Positions 47,971 through 58,486 of a DNA stretch of 64,000 nucleotides are shown here, piece by piece. The stretch's first letter is position 1, and each line of letters opens with the position of its first letter. The DNA lies in the NCBI RefSeq assembly GCF_004570865.1, contig NZ_SPQS01000005.1, forward strand, positions 248,001-312,000, written 5' to 3'. The translations under genes and the position numbers were made by a program. The notes under the pieces were generated by a model. That model had not been told where the DNA came from, ran no database searches, and worked only from the letters and a program-made list of their open reading frames with translations. This DNA is from Bradyrhizobium frederickii. GTDB taxonomy: Bacteria; Pseudomonadota; Alphaproteobacteria; Rhizobiales; Xanthobacteraceae.

Positions 47971-48885
47971 ATGTCCACCATGCTCTCCAGCGACCTGCCC
48001 CTGCCCAAGATCGGACGCGGCAAGGTGCGCGATATCTACGCCGTCGACGACGACCGCCTGCTGCTCGTCACCACCGACCGCATCAGCGCCTTCGACGTGG
48101 TGATGGGCGAGACCATCCCGATGAAGGGCGCGGTGCTGACGCAGATCAGCGCGTTCTGGTTCAACGAGCTCGAGGGCGTGGTGCCGCATCACATGATCAG
48201 CGCCGACACCGACGAGATCGTCGCCGCCGTGCCGGCGCTGAAACCGCACCGCGCCGAGATTCTCGGCCGCGCCATGCTGTGCAAGCGCACCACCGTGTTC
48301 CCGATCGAATGCGTGATCCGCGGTTATCTCTCAGGCTCGGCCTGGAAGGAGTACGCGGCCAGCGGTACGCTCGCCGGCGAGAAGCTGAAGGCCGGCCTGG
48401 TCGAGAGCGAGAAGCTGGAGCCGGCGATCTTCAGTCCGGCGACCAAGGCTGAGACCGGCCACGACGAGAACATCACCATCGCCAAGATGCGCGCGGTGGT
48501 CGGCGACGGGGTCGCCTACACGCTGGAGAGCATGACGCGCGCGATCTACACGCTGGGCGAGGAGCTGGCGCGCGAGCAGGGCATCATCATCGCCGACACC
48601 AAGTTCGAGTTCGGCCGCGACAAGGACGGCCGCATCATCCTGATCGACGAAGTCATGACGCCGGATTCGTCGCGCTTCTGGGCGGTCGATTCCTACAAGC
48701 CCGGCCAGCCGCAGGCGAGCTTCGACAAGCAACCCTTGCGCGACTATCTCGACGTCGAGCGCCGCGCCGGCCGTTGGAACGGCGACGCCCCGCCGCCGCC
48801 GCTGCCGGCGAGCGTGGTGGAAGCGACGAGCAAGCGGTATCTGGAAGCTTATCGGCGCGTGACGGGGACGGAGCTGAAGATTTAG
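47971..48885 (+). CDS. purC: Phosphoribosylaminoimidazole-succinocarboxamide synthase, long form
   Basis: 304 residues. SAICAR synthase motifs are [39 protein letters not shown] and GREKDGR-type [20 protein letters not shown]. It ligates aspartate to CAIR in purine synthesis using ATP. It is the longer type resembling fungal ADE1, unlike the 240-residue bacterial form usually encoded next to purS and purQ. None of those genes are here, so a second, short purC may exist in this genome, which I cannot check. Confidence 0.92.
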   Translation: MSTMLSSDLPLPKIGRGKVRDIYAVDDDRLLLVTTDRISAFDVVMGETIPMKGAVLTQISAFWFNELEGVVPHHMISADTDEIVAAVPALKPHRAEILGRAMLCKRTTVFPIECVIRGYLSGSAWKEYAASGTLAGEKLKAGLVESEKLEPAIFSPATKAETGHDENITIAKMRAVVGDGVAYTLESMTRAIYTLGEELAREQGIIIADTKFEFGRDKDGRIILIDEVMTPDSSRFWAVDSYKPGQPQASFDKQPLRDYLDVERRAGRWNGDAPPPPLPASVVEATSKRYLEAYRRVTGTELKI

Positions 48886-48910
48886 GCTGATATGCTGCCG
48901 CCGCGCGCTC

Positions 48911-49002
48911 CGTCATTGCGAGGAGCTCTTGCGACGAAGCAATCCAGTCTGGCTGTGCGGAAAGATTCTGGATTGCTTTGCTTCGCTTCGCTCGCAATGA
49001 CG
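48911..49002. repeat. Palindromic repeat, family B
   Basis: CGTCATTGCGAGGAGC, GCGACGAAGCAATCCAG, and inverted TGGATTGCTT … CTCGCAATGACG. Between purC and the convergent dehydrogenase gene. Copy of 12111. Confidence 0.82.
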
Positions 49003-49021
49003 TGGAGAGAGAACGGCGGCC

Positions 49022-50515
49022 TCACACCCCAGCCATCATCACGTATTTGATCTCGACATATTCTTCCATGCCGTGGCGGGATCCTTCACGGCCGAGGCCG
49101 CTTTCCTTGACGCCGCCGAAGGGCGCGACTTCGGTGGTGATCAGGCCGGTGTTGACGCCGACCATGCCTGACTCCAGCGCCTCGGCGACGCGCCAGACGC
49201 GGCCGAGATCGCGGGAGTAGAAATACGAGGCCAGGCCGAACGGCGAGGCATTGCACATCGCGATGACGTCGGCCTCGTCCTTGAAGCGGATCACCGCCGC
49301 GAGCGGACCGAAGGTTTCCTCCTGCGACACAAGTGAATCCGGCTTGACCTCGGCCAGCACCGTCGGCTCGAAGAACGAGCGGCCGAGCTCGCTGCGCTTG
49401 CCGCCGGTCACGACCTTGGCGCCGCGCTTCACGGCGTCGGCGATGTGGCGCTCGACCTTGTCGACCGCCTTCATGTTGATCAGCGGGCCCTGCGTGACAC
49501 CGCTCTCGGTGCCATCGCCGATCTTCATCGCCGCGACCTTTGCCGACAGCTTCTTCACGAACTCGTCGTAGATCTTGTCCTGGGCGTAGATGCGGTTGGC
49601 GCAGACGCAGGTCTGGCCCATGTTGCGGTATTTCGAGACGATCGCCCCCTCGACCGCGGCGTCGATGTCGGCGTCGTCGAACACCACGAAGGGTGCGTTG
49701 CCGCCGAGCTCGAGGCCGAGCCGCTTCACGCCGACGGAAGCCTGCTGGTAGAGGATCTTGCCGACCGCGGTCGAGCCGGTGAAGCCGACGAAGCGCACCG
49801 CCGGATGCTCGCACAGCACCTTGCCGATCGGCGGCGCATCGCCGGTGACGATGTTGAGCACACCCTTGGGGATGCCGGCCTTCTCGGCCAGCACGGCCAG
49901 TGCCAGCGCCGACAGCGGCGTCTCGTTGGCAGGCTTGAGCACCACGGTGCAGCCGGCCGCGAGCGCCGGCGACACCTTGCGCGTGATCATCGAGTTCGGG
50001 AAATTCCATGGCGTGATGGCGCCGCAGACGCCGATCGGCTGCTTGATCGCGAGCAGCCGCGCATCGGGCCGCTGCGTCGGAATGGTCTCGCCATAGACGC
50101 GCCTCGCCTCCTCGGCGAAGAACTCGATATAGGCAGCGCCGATATCGACCTCGCCGAGCGCCTCCGAGAGCGGCTTGCCCTGCTCCGAGGTGAGGATCAG
50201 CGCGAGGTCCTCGCGGTTGGCGACGATCAGCTCGAACCATTTGCGCAGGATGTTGGAGCGCTGCTTGGCGGTGTGCTTGGCCCAAGCCGGAAAGGCGCGC
50301 TGAGCGGCTTCAACCGCCTTGGTGGTTTCGTCCGCGCCGAGCTGCGGGACTTTCGCCAGCTCGACGCCGGTCGCGGGATTGTTGACGGCAAACACCGGCG
50401 TGCCGACCCAGGCGCCGTCGATGTAGCAGGCCTCCTTCAGGAGCGCGGGGTCCTTCAACCGGTCGCGCAGGGTGGCGGTGGCTTGCGGGGCGCGTGCGGC
50501 GGCGGTCGGTGTCAT
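49022..50515 (-). CDS. NAD(P)-dependent succinate-semialdehyde dehydrogenase-type enzyme
   Basis: 497 residues of the aldehyde dehydrogenase superfamily. Visible are the cofactor and catalytic regions PWNFPNSMITRKVSPALAAG, the glutamate motif LELGGNAPFVVFDDAD, and the nucleophile GQTCVCANR. The arrangement and the C-terminal SGLGREGSRHGMEEYVEIKY match the GabD subgroup, which oxidises succinate semialdehyde in GABA breakdown. No gabT is adjacent, so the substrate is not proven. ATG 50515 is supported over the longer frame. Confidence 0.85.
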   Translation of the reverse strand: MTPTAAARAPQATATLRDRLKDPALLKEACYIDGAWVGTPVFAVNNPATGVELAKVPQLGADETTKAVEAAQRAFPAWAKHTAKQRSNILRKWFELIVANREDLALILTSEQGKPLSEALGEVDIGAAYIEFFAEEARRVYGETIPTQRPDARLLAIKQPIGVCGAITPWNFPNSMITRKVSPALAAGCTVVLKPANETPLSALALAVLAEKAGIPKGVLNIVTGDAPPIGKVLCEHPAVRFVGFTGSTAVGKILYQQASVGVKRLGLELGGNAPFVVFDDADIDAAVEGAIVSKYRNMGQTCVCANRIYAQDKIYDEFVKKLSAKVAAMKIGDGTESGVTQGPLINMKAVDKVERHIADAVKRGAKVVTGGKRSELGRSFFEPTVLAEVKPDSLVSQEETFGPLAAVIRFKDEADVIAMCNASPFGLASYFYSRDLGRVWRVAEALESGMVGVNTGLITTEVAPFGGVKESGLGREGSRHGMEEYVEIKYVMMAGV

Positions 50516-50669
50516 GGCGTACTCCCTGAGGGCGATCGGATTGGCACGGAATATAGGGGCAAGCGGTGCCCGATGCACCGCCACGCAACGCACATCTGAT
50601 GGCAATTAAGCTGGGAGCGCTGTCCCTTCACCTCTCTCTGGGAAAGGTGTGACACCGCCGCGGAGAGGA

Positions 50670-50990
50670 TCAGGCCGCACCGCTCATATAGGTTTCGCGC
50701 CGGCCGATCATGCGCTCGGCCGCGGCCTTGGCGTCAGCCTTCGAGGAGGTCGCGCAGGTCCGGTACTCGAGATCGGGCACGTCCGACGCGTTGCGACGTC
50801 CGAACCACGATTTCGAGCCGACCGGCAGCAGCGCCAGGGATTGCGCCAGATTGTCGACTGCGCCGAAGGAATAGAGCGCGCCGGTGCCGGCGACACGGAC
50901 CTCGTAAATGCCAGGCGAGATCGGCGCCTCCAAATTGTCGCCCCGTCCGGGACGGGGATAGCGCTTCCATTCGCTCCAGGTCGAAATCAT
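50670..50990 (-). CDS. Hypothetical protein, 106 residues
   Basis: MISTWSEWKRYPRPGRGDNL…, with a beta-rich middle (GIYEVRVAGTGALYSFGAVD) and a C-terminal part rich in Ala, Arg and Lys ending RRETYMSGAA. ATG 50990 follows GGGAC. No signal peptide or membrane segment. The fold resembles short bacterial proteins with a GIY-YIG-like strand order (GIYEVRV), but the catalytic residues are not clear, so I do not assign nuclease function. Confidence 0.6.
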   Translation of the reverse strand: MISTWSEWKRYPRPGRGDNLEAPISPGIYEVRVAGTGALYSFGAVDNLAQSLALLPVGSKSWFGRRNASDVPDLEYRTCATSSKADAKAAAERMIGRRETYMSGAA

Positions 50991-51333
50991 CTGAGGTCCC
51001 CCCGCGGCCGCTTCAGGGCCGCCAATTTGCATCAAGTCTTAACGTCGCCGGCCGATTGGCCGCGTGCTGAAACGCCGCAACGCACAAAATGTTTCAAGTG
51101 CTTCAAACAGGTGAAACATATCGCCTGAGCCCATCCACGGTCACTGCGACGTGCGGCCATCCACCGAAGATTGTGCCGGCGTGTCGCGTTCAGCCCTCTG
51201 TCGTCCTGCGTGGGGCACGGACCGTCAAGTCACGACATCGCGACCGCCGCGGGCATCCCGACTCGCTTGCCGCGCGGAGCGTGCGGGAGGACAATCGGTT
51301 GCTACCAACAATAATCAAATCCGAGGAAACGCC
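50991..51333. other. Regulatory gap before the serine hydrolase
   Basis: About 340 bp between divergent genes. Contains the dyad ATGTTTCA (51089–51096) – 15 bp – TGAAACAT (51112–51119) and is more A+T-rich around it. No gene recognised. GAGGAA lies just before the ATG of the serine hydrolase. Confidence 0.5.
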
Positions 51334-52527
51334 ATGCAAAGCAAAGCTGAGATCGATGGGATTCTGCGTCAGAAGAGCGAGGCCAAGGAGATCCCCGGCG
51401 TCGTCGCGATCGCCGCGAGCGGTAACGACGTGCTGTATCAGGGCGCGTTCGGCAAGCGCGACCTGTCCAAGCCCGATCCGATGACCGCCGACAGCGTGTT
51501 CTGGATTGCATCGATGACGAAGGCGGTGACGAGCGCAGGCGCGATGCAGCTGGTCGAGCAAAGCAAGCTGTCGCTGGATGCGCCGATCGGTGAGGTATTG
51601 CCCGATCTCGCCAATCCGCAAGTGCTTGAAGGCTTCGATGCCAAGGGCGAGGCGAAGCTGCGGCCGGCCAAGCGGCCGATCACGCTGCGCCAGCTCATGA
51701 CCCACACTGCCGGCTTCTGCTACAACATGTGGAACGGCGATCTCGCGGTCTATCTGGACAAGCACGGCATTCCCGCCATCACCACCTGCCAGAACGCGGC
51801 GCTGAAGACCCCGATCATGACCGATCCCGGCACGCGCTGGGAGTACGGCACCAACATCGATTTCGTCGGCAAGGCGGTGGAAGCCGTCAGCGGCAAGGGG
51901 CTGGACGCTTACTTGCGCGACAATCTGTTCAACCCGCTCGGCATGAGCGACACGGCGTTCAAGATCACCGAGAGCATGCGCAAGCGCCTCGTCGGCATGC
52001 ATGCGCGCGGCGAGGACGGCCAGCTCGCATCGATTCCGTTCGAGCTCGAGCAGGAGCCGGAATTCCATATGGGTGGCGGCGGCCTCTATTCGACCGCGGC
52101 CGACTACATCAAGTTCACCCAGATGATCCTCAACAAGGGACGCGGCAACGGCAACCAGGTGCTGAAGGCCGAGACCGTCGCGACGATGGGGCAGAACCAC
52201 ATCGGCGATCTCGCCATGGGCAAGATGACGACATCGGCGCCGATGTACACCAACGACGTCGACCTCTATCCGGAGCAGGTGAAGAAGTGGGGCCTCAGCT
52301 TCATGATCAACACCGCCAAGACCGCGGAAGGCCGCAGCGCAGGCAGCCTCGCCTGGGCGGGCCTCGCCAACACCTATTACTGGATTGATCCTGCGCGCGA
52401 CGTCACCGGCGTGATCCTGATGCAGCTGCTCCCGTTCGCCGACGCGAAATGCCTGGAGGCGTTCGCGGGATTCGAGCGCGGGGTTTATGCCGGGCTCGAT
52501 GCGGGCAGCGGGCAGAAGGCGGCGTGA
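51334..52527 (+). CDS. Serine hydrolase (beta-lactamase fold), cytoplasmic
   Basis: 397 residues. SMTK (S60, K63), a Tyr-x-Asn-type YGTN motif (WEYGTNIDF) and a third strand near the C-terminus define the class C beta-lactamase or esterase superfamily (EstB/LACTB-like). There is no signal peptide, which argues against a classical periplasmic beta-lactamase and for an esterase. ATG 51334 is chosen over the longer frame because of GAGGAA. Function beyond the fold is unknown. Confidence 0.87.
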   Translation: MQSKAEIDGILRQKSEAKEIPGVVAIAASGNDVLYQGAFGKRDLSKPDPMTADSVFWIASMTKAVTSAGAMQLVEQSKLSLDAPIGEVLPDLANPQVLEGFDAKGEAKLRPAKRPITLRQLMTHTAGFCYNMWNGDLAVYLDKHGIPAITTCQNAALKTPIMTDPGTRWEYGTNIDFVGKAVEAVSGKGLDAYLRDNLFNPLGMSDTAFKITESMRKRLVGMHARGEDGQLASIPFELEQEPEFHMGGGGLYSTAADYIKFTQMILNKGRGNGNQVLKAETVATMGQNHIGDLAMGKMTTSAPMYTNDVDLYPEQVKKWGLSFMINTAKTAEGRSAGSLAWAGLANTYYWIDPARDVTGVILMQLLPFADAKCLEAFAGFERGVYAGLDAGSGQKAA

Positions 52528-52547
52528 GGGGCGCGGCTCCCACCCCG

Positions 52548-52670
52548 CGTCATGGCCGGGCTTGTCCCGGCCATCCACGTGCAGCCGCAGGCACAAAGAC
52601 GTGGATGCCCGGGCCTTCGCCGCGCCGAAGCGGCTTCGGCCGCGCAGGCGGGTCAAGCCCGGGCATGACG
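52548..52670. repeat. Palindromic repeat, family E with insertion
   Basis: CGTCATGGCCGGGCTTGTCC and GTCAAGCCCGGGCATGACG bracket a longer centre than other copies, with an extra 30-bp GCCGAAGCGGC-type hairpin near 52624. Confidence 0.75.
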
Positions 52671-52712
52671 AGTGAGAGACTATGCTGGGCATTTTGACGG
52701 GAGGATTTCGAC

Positions 52713-54419
52713 TTGGCTGACAATTTGGCTGACAAAGCGGACAGTTACGTTTGCGGCATCTCGGACACGCCGCTGCTCGGCGACACCATCGGTCGCAGCC
52801 TCGACCGTGCGGTACGGCGCTGGGGCAACCGCGAGGCGCTGGTCTCGCCCAGCCACGGCGTCAGATGGACCTGGAGAGAATTCGCCGAGCGGGTCGACGC
52901 GCTCGCCGCGGGCTTTCTCGCGCTCGGGCTCGAACGCGGCGAGCGGATCGGCATCTGGTCGCTGAACCGGCCAGAATGGACGCTGACCCAGTTCGCCGCC
53001 GCCAAGGCCGGCCTGATCCTGGTGACGATCAATCCTGCCTACCGCCTCAGCGAACTTGAATTCGCGCTCAAGAAGGTCGGCTGCGCGGCGATCGTCACCG
53101 CCACCGCGTTCAAGACCAGCAATTACATGGAGATGCTCAACGCTCTGCTGCCGGAGCTGGCGGGTGCCACGCCCGGACAATTGCAAGCGGCGCGATTGCC
53201 GGCCTTGCGGATGGTGATCCAGATCGGCGCCCCGGCGGCCTCAGGCACGATCCCGTTCGACGAGGTCGCGGGGATGGGTGGGGCCGCGCATCGCGAACGG
53301 CTTGCCAAGCTCGGCGCTGCGCTGCAATTCGACGACCCCGTCAACATCCAGTTCACCAGCGGCACCACGGGATCACCGAAAGGCGTGACGCTGACCCACC
53401 ACAACATCCTCAACAACGGCTATTTCACGGGACGCGCGATGCGCCTGACCGAACAGGATCGCATCTGCATTCCGGTGCCGCTCTATCATTGCTTCGGCAT
53501 GGTGATGGGTAACCTTGCCTCGGTCACGCTCGGCGCCACCATGGTTTACCCGGGCGAGGGCTTTGATCCGCTCGCGACGCTGCGCGCGGTCGAACAGGAG
53601 AAATGCACCGCGCTGTACGGCGTGCCGACCATGTTCATCGCCGAGCTCGATCACCCCGAGTTCAAGACGTTCAATTTGAAATCACTGCGCACCGGCATCA
53701 TGGCCGGCGCGCCCTGCCCTATCGAGGTGATGAAGCGCGTCAACACCGAGATGAACATGCGCGAGGTCACCATTGCCTATGGCATGACCGAGACCAGCCC
53801 GGTCAGCTTCCAGAGCGCAACCGACGATCCGCTCGAGCGGCGCGTCTCCACCGTCGGCCGCATTCACCCGCATGTCGAGGTCAAGGTCGTCGATCTCGAA
53901 GGCAGGATCGTCAAGCGGGGCGAACGCGGCGAGCTCTGCACCCGCGGCTACAGCGTCATGCTGGGCTATTGGGAGGAAAAGGAAAAGACCGCCGACGTGC
54001 TCGACGCCAATGGCTGGATGCACACCGGTGATCTCGCCACCATCGACGACGAGGGCTATTGCAACATCGTGGGCCGTATCAAGGATCTGGTGATCCGCGG
54101 CGGCGAGAACCTCTATCCGCGCGAGATCGAGGAGTTTCTGTACCGTCACCCCAAGATCCAGGACGTGCAGATCTTCGGCGTGGCGGACATGCGCTACGGC
54201 GAGGAGCTCTGCGCCTGGATCCGCGTCAGGCCGGGCGAGACGCTAACGGCCGAGGAGGTGCGCGCCTTCTGCGACGGCCAGATCGCCCACAATAAGATCC
54301 CGCGCTACGTCGAGTTCGTCGACGAGTTTCCGATGACGGTGACGGGCAAGATCCAGAAATTCGTGATGCGCGATGCGGTGGAGCAGCGGCTGGGATTGAA
54401 GGCGGCGAAGACGGCGTGA
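52713..54419 (+). CDS. Acyl-CoA synthetase (AMP-binding), medium/long-chain type
   Basis: 568 residues beginning at TTG 52713, which has an excellent GGGAGGA ribosome binding site 7 nt upstream. Motifs: [18 protein letters not shown] (phosphate loop), [34 protein letters not shown] and [18 protein letters not shown] at the hinge, with the catalytic Lys in TVTGKIQKF. It activates fatty acids as CoA thioesters. It closely resembles the AMP-binding group often called fatty-acid or malonyl-CoA-like synthetases. The substrate remains unassigned. Confidence 0.9.
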   Translation: MADNLADKADSYVCGISDTPLLGDTIGRSLDRAVRRWGNREALVSPSHGVRWTWREFAERVDALAAGFLALGLERGERIGIWSLNRPEWTLTQFAAAKAGLILVTINPAYRLSELEFALKKVGCAAIVTATAFKTSNYMEMLNALLPELAGATPGQLQAARLPALRMVIQIGAPAASGTIPFDEVAGMGGAAHRERLAKLGAALQFDDPVNIQFTSGTTGSPKGVTLTHHNILNNGYFTGRAMRLTEQDRICIPVPLYHCFGMVMGNLASVTLGATMVYPGEGFDPLATLRAVEQEKCTALYGVPTMFIAELDHPEFKTFNLKSLRTGIMAGAPCPIEVMKRVNTEMNMREVTIAYGMTETSPVSFQSATDDPLERRVSTVGRIHPHVEVKVVDLEGRIVKRGERGELCTRGYSVMLGYWEEKEKTADVLDANGWMHTGDLATIDDEGYCNIVGRIKDLVIRGGENLYPREIEEFLYRHPKIQDVQIFGVADMRYGEELCAWIRVRPGETLTAEEVRAFCDGQIAHNKIPRYVEFVDEFPMTVTGKIQKFVMRDAVEQRLGLKAAKTA

Positions 54420-54447
54420 GGGGCTTGCACTGCCTCCCCAATCACGC

Positions 54448-54620
54448 TGTCATTCGCCGCGAAAGCGGGGAATCCAGTACGCCGCGGCTTCCCGGCTGAA
54501 CCACTGACGCCTCTGGAATACTGGGTCGCCCGGTCCCGGCTCCGCTAAGGCTACGCCGAGGCCCACACGAGCGCTCGGCACGCCGAAGCTTCAGCGAAGG
54601 CGGCAAGCCGGGCGACGACA
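54448..54620. repeat. Palindromic repeat, family D, extended
   Basis: TGTCATTCGCCGCGAAAGCG, AATCCAGTACGCC … ACTGGGTCGCCC … GGGCGACGACA. Longer centre than the other family D copies. It fills the gap between the convergent acyl-CoA ligase and kinase genes. Confidence 0.72.
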
Positions 54621-54660
54621 GCGGAGAATGAGCTCGCAATGACAGGGAAAGAGACGCGCC

Positions 54661-55662
54661 CTAACCCGTCAGCCCGCGCTGGCCGGCCAGCTCCTTCAGC
54701 GACACCAGCGGACGGGCGCCGATGTGCTGGATGACTTCGGCGGCGGCGAGTGCGCCGAGCTCGCCGCACTGCTTGTAGGCGAGATTGCGCGCCAGGCCGA
54801 ACAGGAAGCCGGCAGCGAACAGATCGCCGGCGCCGGTGGTGTCGACCACCTTGTCGACCGGGAAGGCCGGCGCGGCGACGGCATCTTCAGACGAGACCAC
54901 CATGCAGCCCTTCTCGCTGCGGGTGACCACGCCGAGATTGACGTCGTTGCGCAGCTGCTTCAGCGCGGTGTCGAAGTCGGAGGTCATGTAGAGCGAATGC
55001 AGCTCGGATTCGTTGGCGAAGACGATGTCGACGGTACCGTTGCGCATCAATGAGACAAACTCGTCCCTATAGCGATCGACACAGAACGAATCCGACAGCG
55101 TCAGCGCCACCTTGCGCTTGGCATCGTGGGCGATCTTGGCCGCCTTGACGAAGGCCTCCTTGGCGTTCTTGGGGTCCCAGAGATAGCCCTCGAGATAGAC
55201 GATGCCGGCGCCGGCGATCTCGGCCGGATCGATGTCGGCGGGCGACAGGTCCTGCGCCGCGCCGAGATAGGTGTTCATGGTGCGCTCGCCGTCATCCGTG
55301 ACCAGGATGTAGGAGCAGCCGGTGGCGGGGCCGTCCGTCGCGGCGGGCGTGTTGAAGGCGACGCCGGCGGCGCGGATGTCGTGGACATAGAGCTTGCCGA
55401 TCTGGTCGTCCTTGACCTTGCCGACATAGGCGGCGCGTGCCCCCAGGCTGCCGATGCCGACGATGGTGTTGGCCGCCGAGCCGCCGGAGACTTCCGTGGC
55501 CGGCCCCATGTCCTTGTAGATGGCCGCCGCCCGCGCCTCGTCGATCAGGGACATGCTGCCCTTGGTCATGCCGTGCTTGGCCAGAAAGGCCTCGTCGGTC
55601 CTGACCAGCACGTCGAACAGCGCGTTGCCGATGCCGAGAACGTCATATTTCACGTCAGCCAT
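54661..55662 (-). CDS. PfkB-family carbohydrate kinase, adenosine kinase-like
   Basis: 333 residues. PfkB family: N-terminal GNALFDVLVRTDEAFL, the PfkB motif VSGGSAANTIVGIGSLG and the C-terminal anion-hole or catalytic DTTGAGDLFAAGFLFGLA with its Asp base. It closely matches the adenosine kinases found in alphaproteobacteria, which phosphorylate adenosine to AMP; ribokinase-like specificity cannot be excluded. It is divergent from murJ. Confidence 0.9.
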   Translation of the reverse strand: MADVKYDVLGIGNALFDVLVRTDEAFLAKHGMTKGSMSLIDEARAAAIYKDMGPATEVSGGSAANTIVGIGSLGARAAYVGKVKDDQIGKLYVHDIRAAGVAFNTPAATDGPATGCSYILVTDDGERTMNTYLGAAQDLSPADIDPAEIAGAGIVYLEGYLWDPKNAKEAFVKAAKIAHDAKRKVALTLSDSFCVDRYRDEFVSLMRNGTVDIVFANESELHSLYMTSDFDTALKQLRNDVNLGVVTRSEKGCMVVSSEDAVAAPAFPVDKVVDTTGAGDLFAAGFLFGLARNLAYKQCGELGALAAAEVIQHIGARPLVSLKELAGQRGLTG

Positions 55663-55787
55663 TCACCTTGATCCTGTTTGGCGGATTGCGATCCCTGCGG
55701 AAATCCGCTTCCTGTCAGCCTGAAATCCGGCTTGCGGCCTATCACGCCCGGCCGTGCGCGAGCAAGCAACGGGATGAATAAAGAGCA

Positions 55788-57323
55788 ATGATCCGCTCCT
55801 TCCTGACCGTCTCGACGGGAACACTGGCCTCGCGGCTGCTGGGTTTTGCCCGCGATTCCATGATTGCCGCCCTGTTGGGCACCGGCGCCGTGGCGGACGC
55901 GTTCCTGGCGGCGTTCCAGCTCGTCAACGTGGTGCGCCGGCTGCTCAGCGAGGGGGCGCTGAACGCGGCGCTGATCCCGGCCTGGCTGCGCGTCCGCGAC
56001 CGCGATGGCGCGAAGACCGCCGCCGCATTCGCAGGACGCGTGCTCGGCACGGTCAGCGCGGCCCTGGTCGCGATCTCGATCGTGATCGCGCTGGCGATGC
56101 CGCTGATCATCACGGTGATCGCGCCCGGCTTTCTCGGCAGCGCGACGCTCGATCTTGCCGTCGCCAACGCGCGGCTGATGCTGCCTTATCTCGCCTTCGC
56201 CGGTCCCGTCACGGTGCTGATGGGCCTGCTGAACGCGCAGGGGCGATTTGCCCTCACGGCCTTCTCGCCGCTGCTGTTCAACATCTCACTGATCGCTGCG
56301 ATCGCGATGCTGCTCGCTTGGCATGCCGACGCGCGCGTCGCCGCCTGGCTGCTGGCGGCTACCGTCGGAATCGCCGGGCTGCTGCAGCTCTTGATGCTGC
56401 TGTCGCAGCGAAGCGCACGCCTCGCGATGCCGCTGCGCGTCAGCTTCGACAACGAGATGCGCGCTTTCTTCGCCAAGGCCGTCCCCGGCATGATCGCAAG
56501 CTCCGGGCCGCAATGGTTGATGGTGGCCGGCGCGATCATCGCATCCGCGACGCCGTCCGCGGTATCGTGGCTCTATTTCGCCAACCGCCTGATCGAGCTG
56601 CCGCTCGGCATCGTCGGCGTCGCCATGGGCACCGTGCTGGTGCCGGAGCTCACGCGCGCCGTCGCTGGCTCCGACCGGGAGGCGGTGGTGCATGCCGAAT
56701 CGCGCGCGCTGGAGCTGGCGGCCGGGCTGGCGCTGCCGGCCACGCTCGGCCTGATCGTGCTGGCCGAGCCGATCGTGCGGCTGCTGTTCGAGCACGGCGC
56801 CTTCGGCACTGAGGACAGCATGGCGACCGCGCGAGCGCTGATGTGGCTGGCGCTGGGCCTGCCGGCCCACGTGCTGATCAAGGCCCTGTCGCCGGCCTTC
56901 TATGCCCGCAGCGACACGATGACGCCGCTTCTCGCCACGGCCCAGGGCTTTGCGGTCGCTGTCGTGCTTGCCGTGCTGCTCGGCCATTTTTTCGGCGCGA
57001 GCGGGATCGCGGCGAGCATCGCGGCCGGCGCCTGGAGCAGCGCGCTCTCGCTGCTCCGGAAAGGTGCGGCCGAGTTCGGCTTCTCGGTGGATGCGGCGGC
57101 CCGCAACCGGCTGCCGCGGATCGTGCTCGCCGCGGCTGCGATGGGCGCCCTGCTCTGGCTGACCACGGGCCTCGTGCCCTCGGAGGCCCACGGCCTCGTC
57201 CGCTTCGTCGTGCTGGGCCTGCAGATCGGGGCCGGCATCGCCGTCTATGGCGTGCTGCTGCAGATCCTCGGTGCCGCCTCCTGGCGCGAGGCGCTGAATG
57301 CATTGAAACGGCCCGCTCATTAG
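55788..57323 (+). CDS. murJ: Lipid II flippase MurJ
   Basis: 511 residues with about 14 membrane helices of the MVF/MATE-like fold. MurJ features: N-terminal STGTLASRLLGFARDSMIAA, LLSEGALNAALIPAW and IELPLGIVGVAMGTVLVPEL. It flips lipid II across the inner membrane for peptidoglycan synthesis. It lies upstream of trpS, with a hairpin between. ATG 55788 gives the normal length. Confidence 0.94.
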   Translation: MIRSFLTVSTGTLASRLLGFARDSMIAALLGTGAVADAFLAAFQLVNVVRRLLSEGALNAALIPAWLRVRDRDGAKTAAAFAGRVLGTVSAALVAISIVIALAMPLIITVIAPGFLGSATLDLAVANARLMLPYLAFAGPVTVLMGLLNAQGRFALTAFSPLLFNISLIAAIAMLLAWHADARVAAWLLAATVGIAGLLQLLMLLSQRSARLAMPLRVSFDNEMRAFFAKAVPGMIASSGPQWLMVAGAIIASATPSAVSWLYFANRLIELPLGIVGVAMGTVLVPELTRAVAGSDREAVVHAESRALELAAGLALPATLGLIVLAEPIVRLLFEHGAFGTEDSMATARALMWLALGLPAHVLIKALSPAFYARSDTMTPLLATAQGFAVAVVLAVLLGHFFGASGIAASIAAGAWSSALSLLRKGAAEFGFSVDAAARNRLPRIVLAAAAMGALLWLTTGLVPSEAHGLVRFVVLGLQIGAGIAVYGVLLQILGAASWREALNALKRPAH

Positions 57324-57342
57324 AGTGCGCGCCGACGGTTCT

Positions 57343-57367
57343 CCACCTCTCCCATCAGGAGAGGTGG
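57343..57367. terminator. Hairpin between murJ and trpS
   Basis: Perfect 10-bp stem CCACCTCTCC/GGAGAGGTGG, loop CATCA, 20 bp after the murJ stop. No T-run follows, so it may be only an RNA-protecting or partly attenuating structure; family A-like sequence. Confidence 0.5.
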
Positions 57368-57433
57368 AATTGCCCTTGACGGGGCAGCCCCGCTGTTGGA
57401 AACGACGGCCGAATACCTATGGGAAGGCTGACC

Positions 57434-58486
57434 ATGCCATTCGTTGAACGGGTCTTTTCGGGCGTCCAGCCGACGGGCAATCTGCACCTCGGCAATTATC
57501 TCGGCGCGATCGTCAACTTCGTGAAGATGCAGGAAACCCACAGCTGCATCTATTGCGTCGTCGACATGCATGCGATCACGCAAGGCATCGACGTCTGGGG
57601 CGGCCCGGCCGAGCTCACGCGCAACACCCGCGAGGTCACAGCGGCGTTCATTGCAGCCGGCATCGATCCCAAGAAGCACATCGTGTTCAACCAGAGCCAG
57701 GTCTCCGGCCATGCCGAGCTCGCCTGGATCTTCAACTGCGTCGCGCGCATGGGCTGGCTCGGCCGCATGACCCAGTTCAAGGAGAAGGCCGGCAAGGACC
57801 GCGAGAACGCATCGGTCGGGCTGTTCGACTATCCCGTGCTGATGGCGGCCGACATCCTGCTCTACCGCGCCACCCACGTGCCGGTTGGCGAAGACCAGAA
57901 GCAGCATCTGGAGCTCTCGCGCGACATCGCGCAGAAGTTCAACAACGATTTCGGCGACTCGATCCGCAGCCACGGCGCCAATGACGGCCTGTTCTTCCCG
58001 CTGCCGGAACCCCTGATCACGGGCCCGGCAACGCGCGTGATGAGCCTGCGCGACGGCACCAAGAAGATGTCGAAGTCGGATGCCTCCGACAATTCCCGCA
58101 TCAATCTGACTGACGACGCCGACACCATCGCGCAGAAGATCCGCAAGGCGAAGACCGATCCGGAGCCGCTGCCGACCGAGGAGAAGGGCCTGGAAGCCCG
58201 CCCCGAGGCCGACAATCTCGTCGGCATCTTCGCCGCGCTCTCCAGCCGCTCCAAGGCCGACGTGCTGCGCGAATTCGGAGGCGGCCAGTTCTCCAGCTTC
58301 AAGAACGCACTGGCGGAGCTGTGCGTCACCAAGCTGGCGCCGATCGCAGGCGAGATGAAACGCCTTGTCGCCGACCCCGGCCATATCGACGCGATCCTGA
58401 ACGACGGCTCCGACCGGGCCCGCGCGATCGCCGACGAGACCATGAAGCTCTCGAAGGACATCGTCGGCTTCATCCGCCGCCGCTGA
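57434..58486 (+). CDS. trpS: Tryptophan–tRNA ligase
   Basis: 350 residues, class Ic aminoacyl-tRNA synthetase. The HIGH-type motif is [11 protein letters not shown] and the KMSKS loop is [10 protein letters not shown]. Tryptophan-binding residues fall in the Rossmann core ([27 protein letters not shown]). ATG 57434 is preferred over 57419 because GGAAGG lies 7 nt upstream. It charges tRNA-Trp. It follows murJ by 110 bp and is followed by a Usp gene. Confidence 0.95.
   Translation: MPFVERVFSGVQPTGNLHLGNYLGAIVNFVKMQETHSCIYCVVDMHAITQGIDVWGGPAELTRNTREVTAAFIAAGIDPKKHIVFNQSQVSGHAELAWIFNCVARMGWLGRMTQFKEKAGKDRENASVGLFDYPVLMAADILLYRATHVPVGEDQKQHLELSRDIAQKFNNDFGDSIRSHGANDGLFFPLPEPLITGPATRVMSLRDGTKKMSKSDASDNSRINLTDDADTIAQKIRKAKTDPEPLPTEEKGLEARPEADNLVGIFAALSSRSKADVLREFGGGQFSSFKNALAELCVTKLAPIAGEMKRLVADPGHIDAILNDGSDRARAIADETMKLSKDIVGFIRRR

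Noticed and set aside
51334..52527. Beta-lactamase resistance gene
   Set aside because: The fold is right but there is no signal peptide, so an esterase-type serine hydrolase is more likely.
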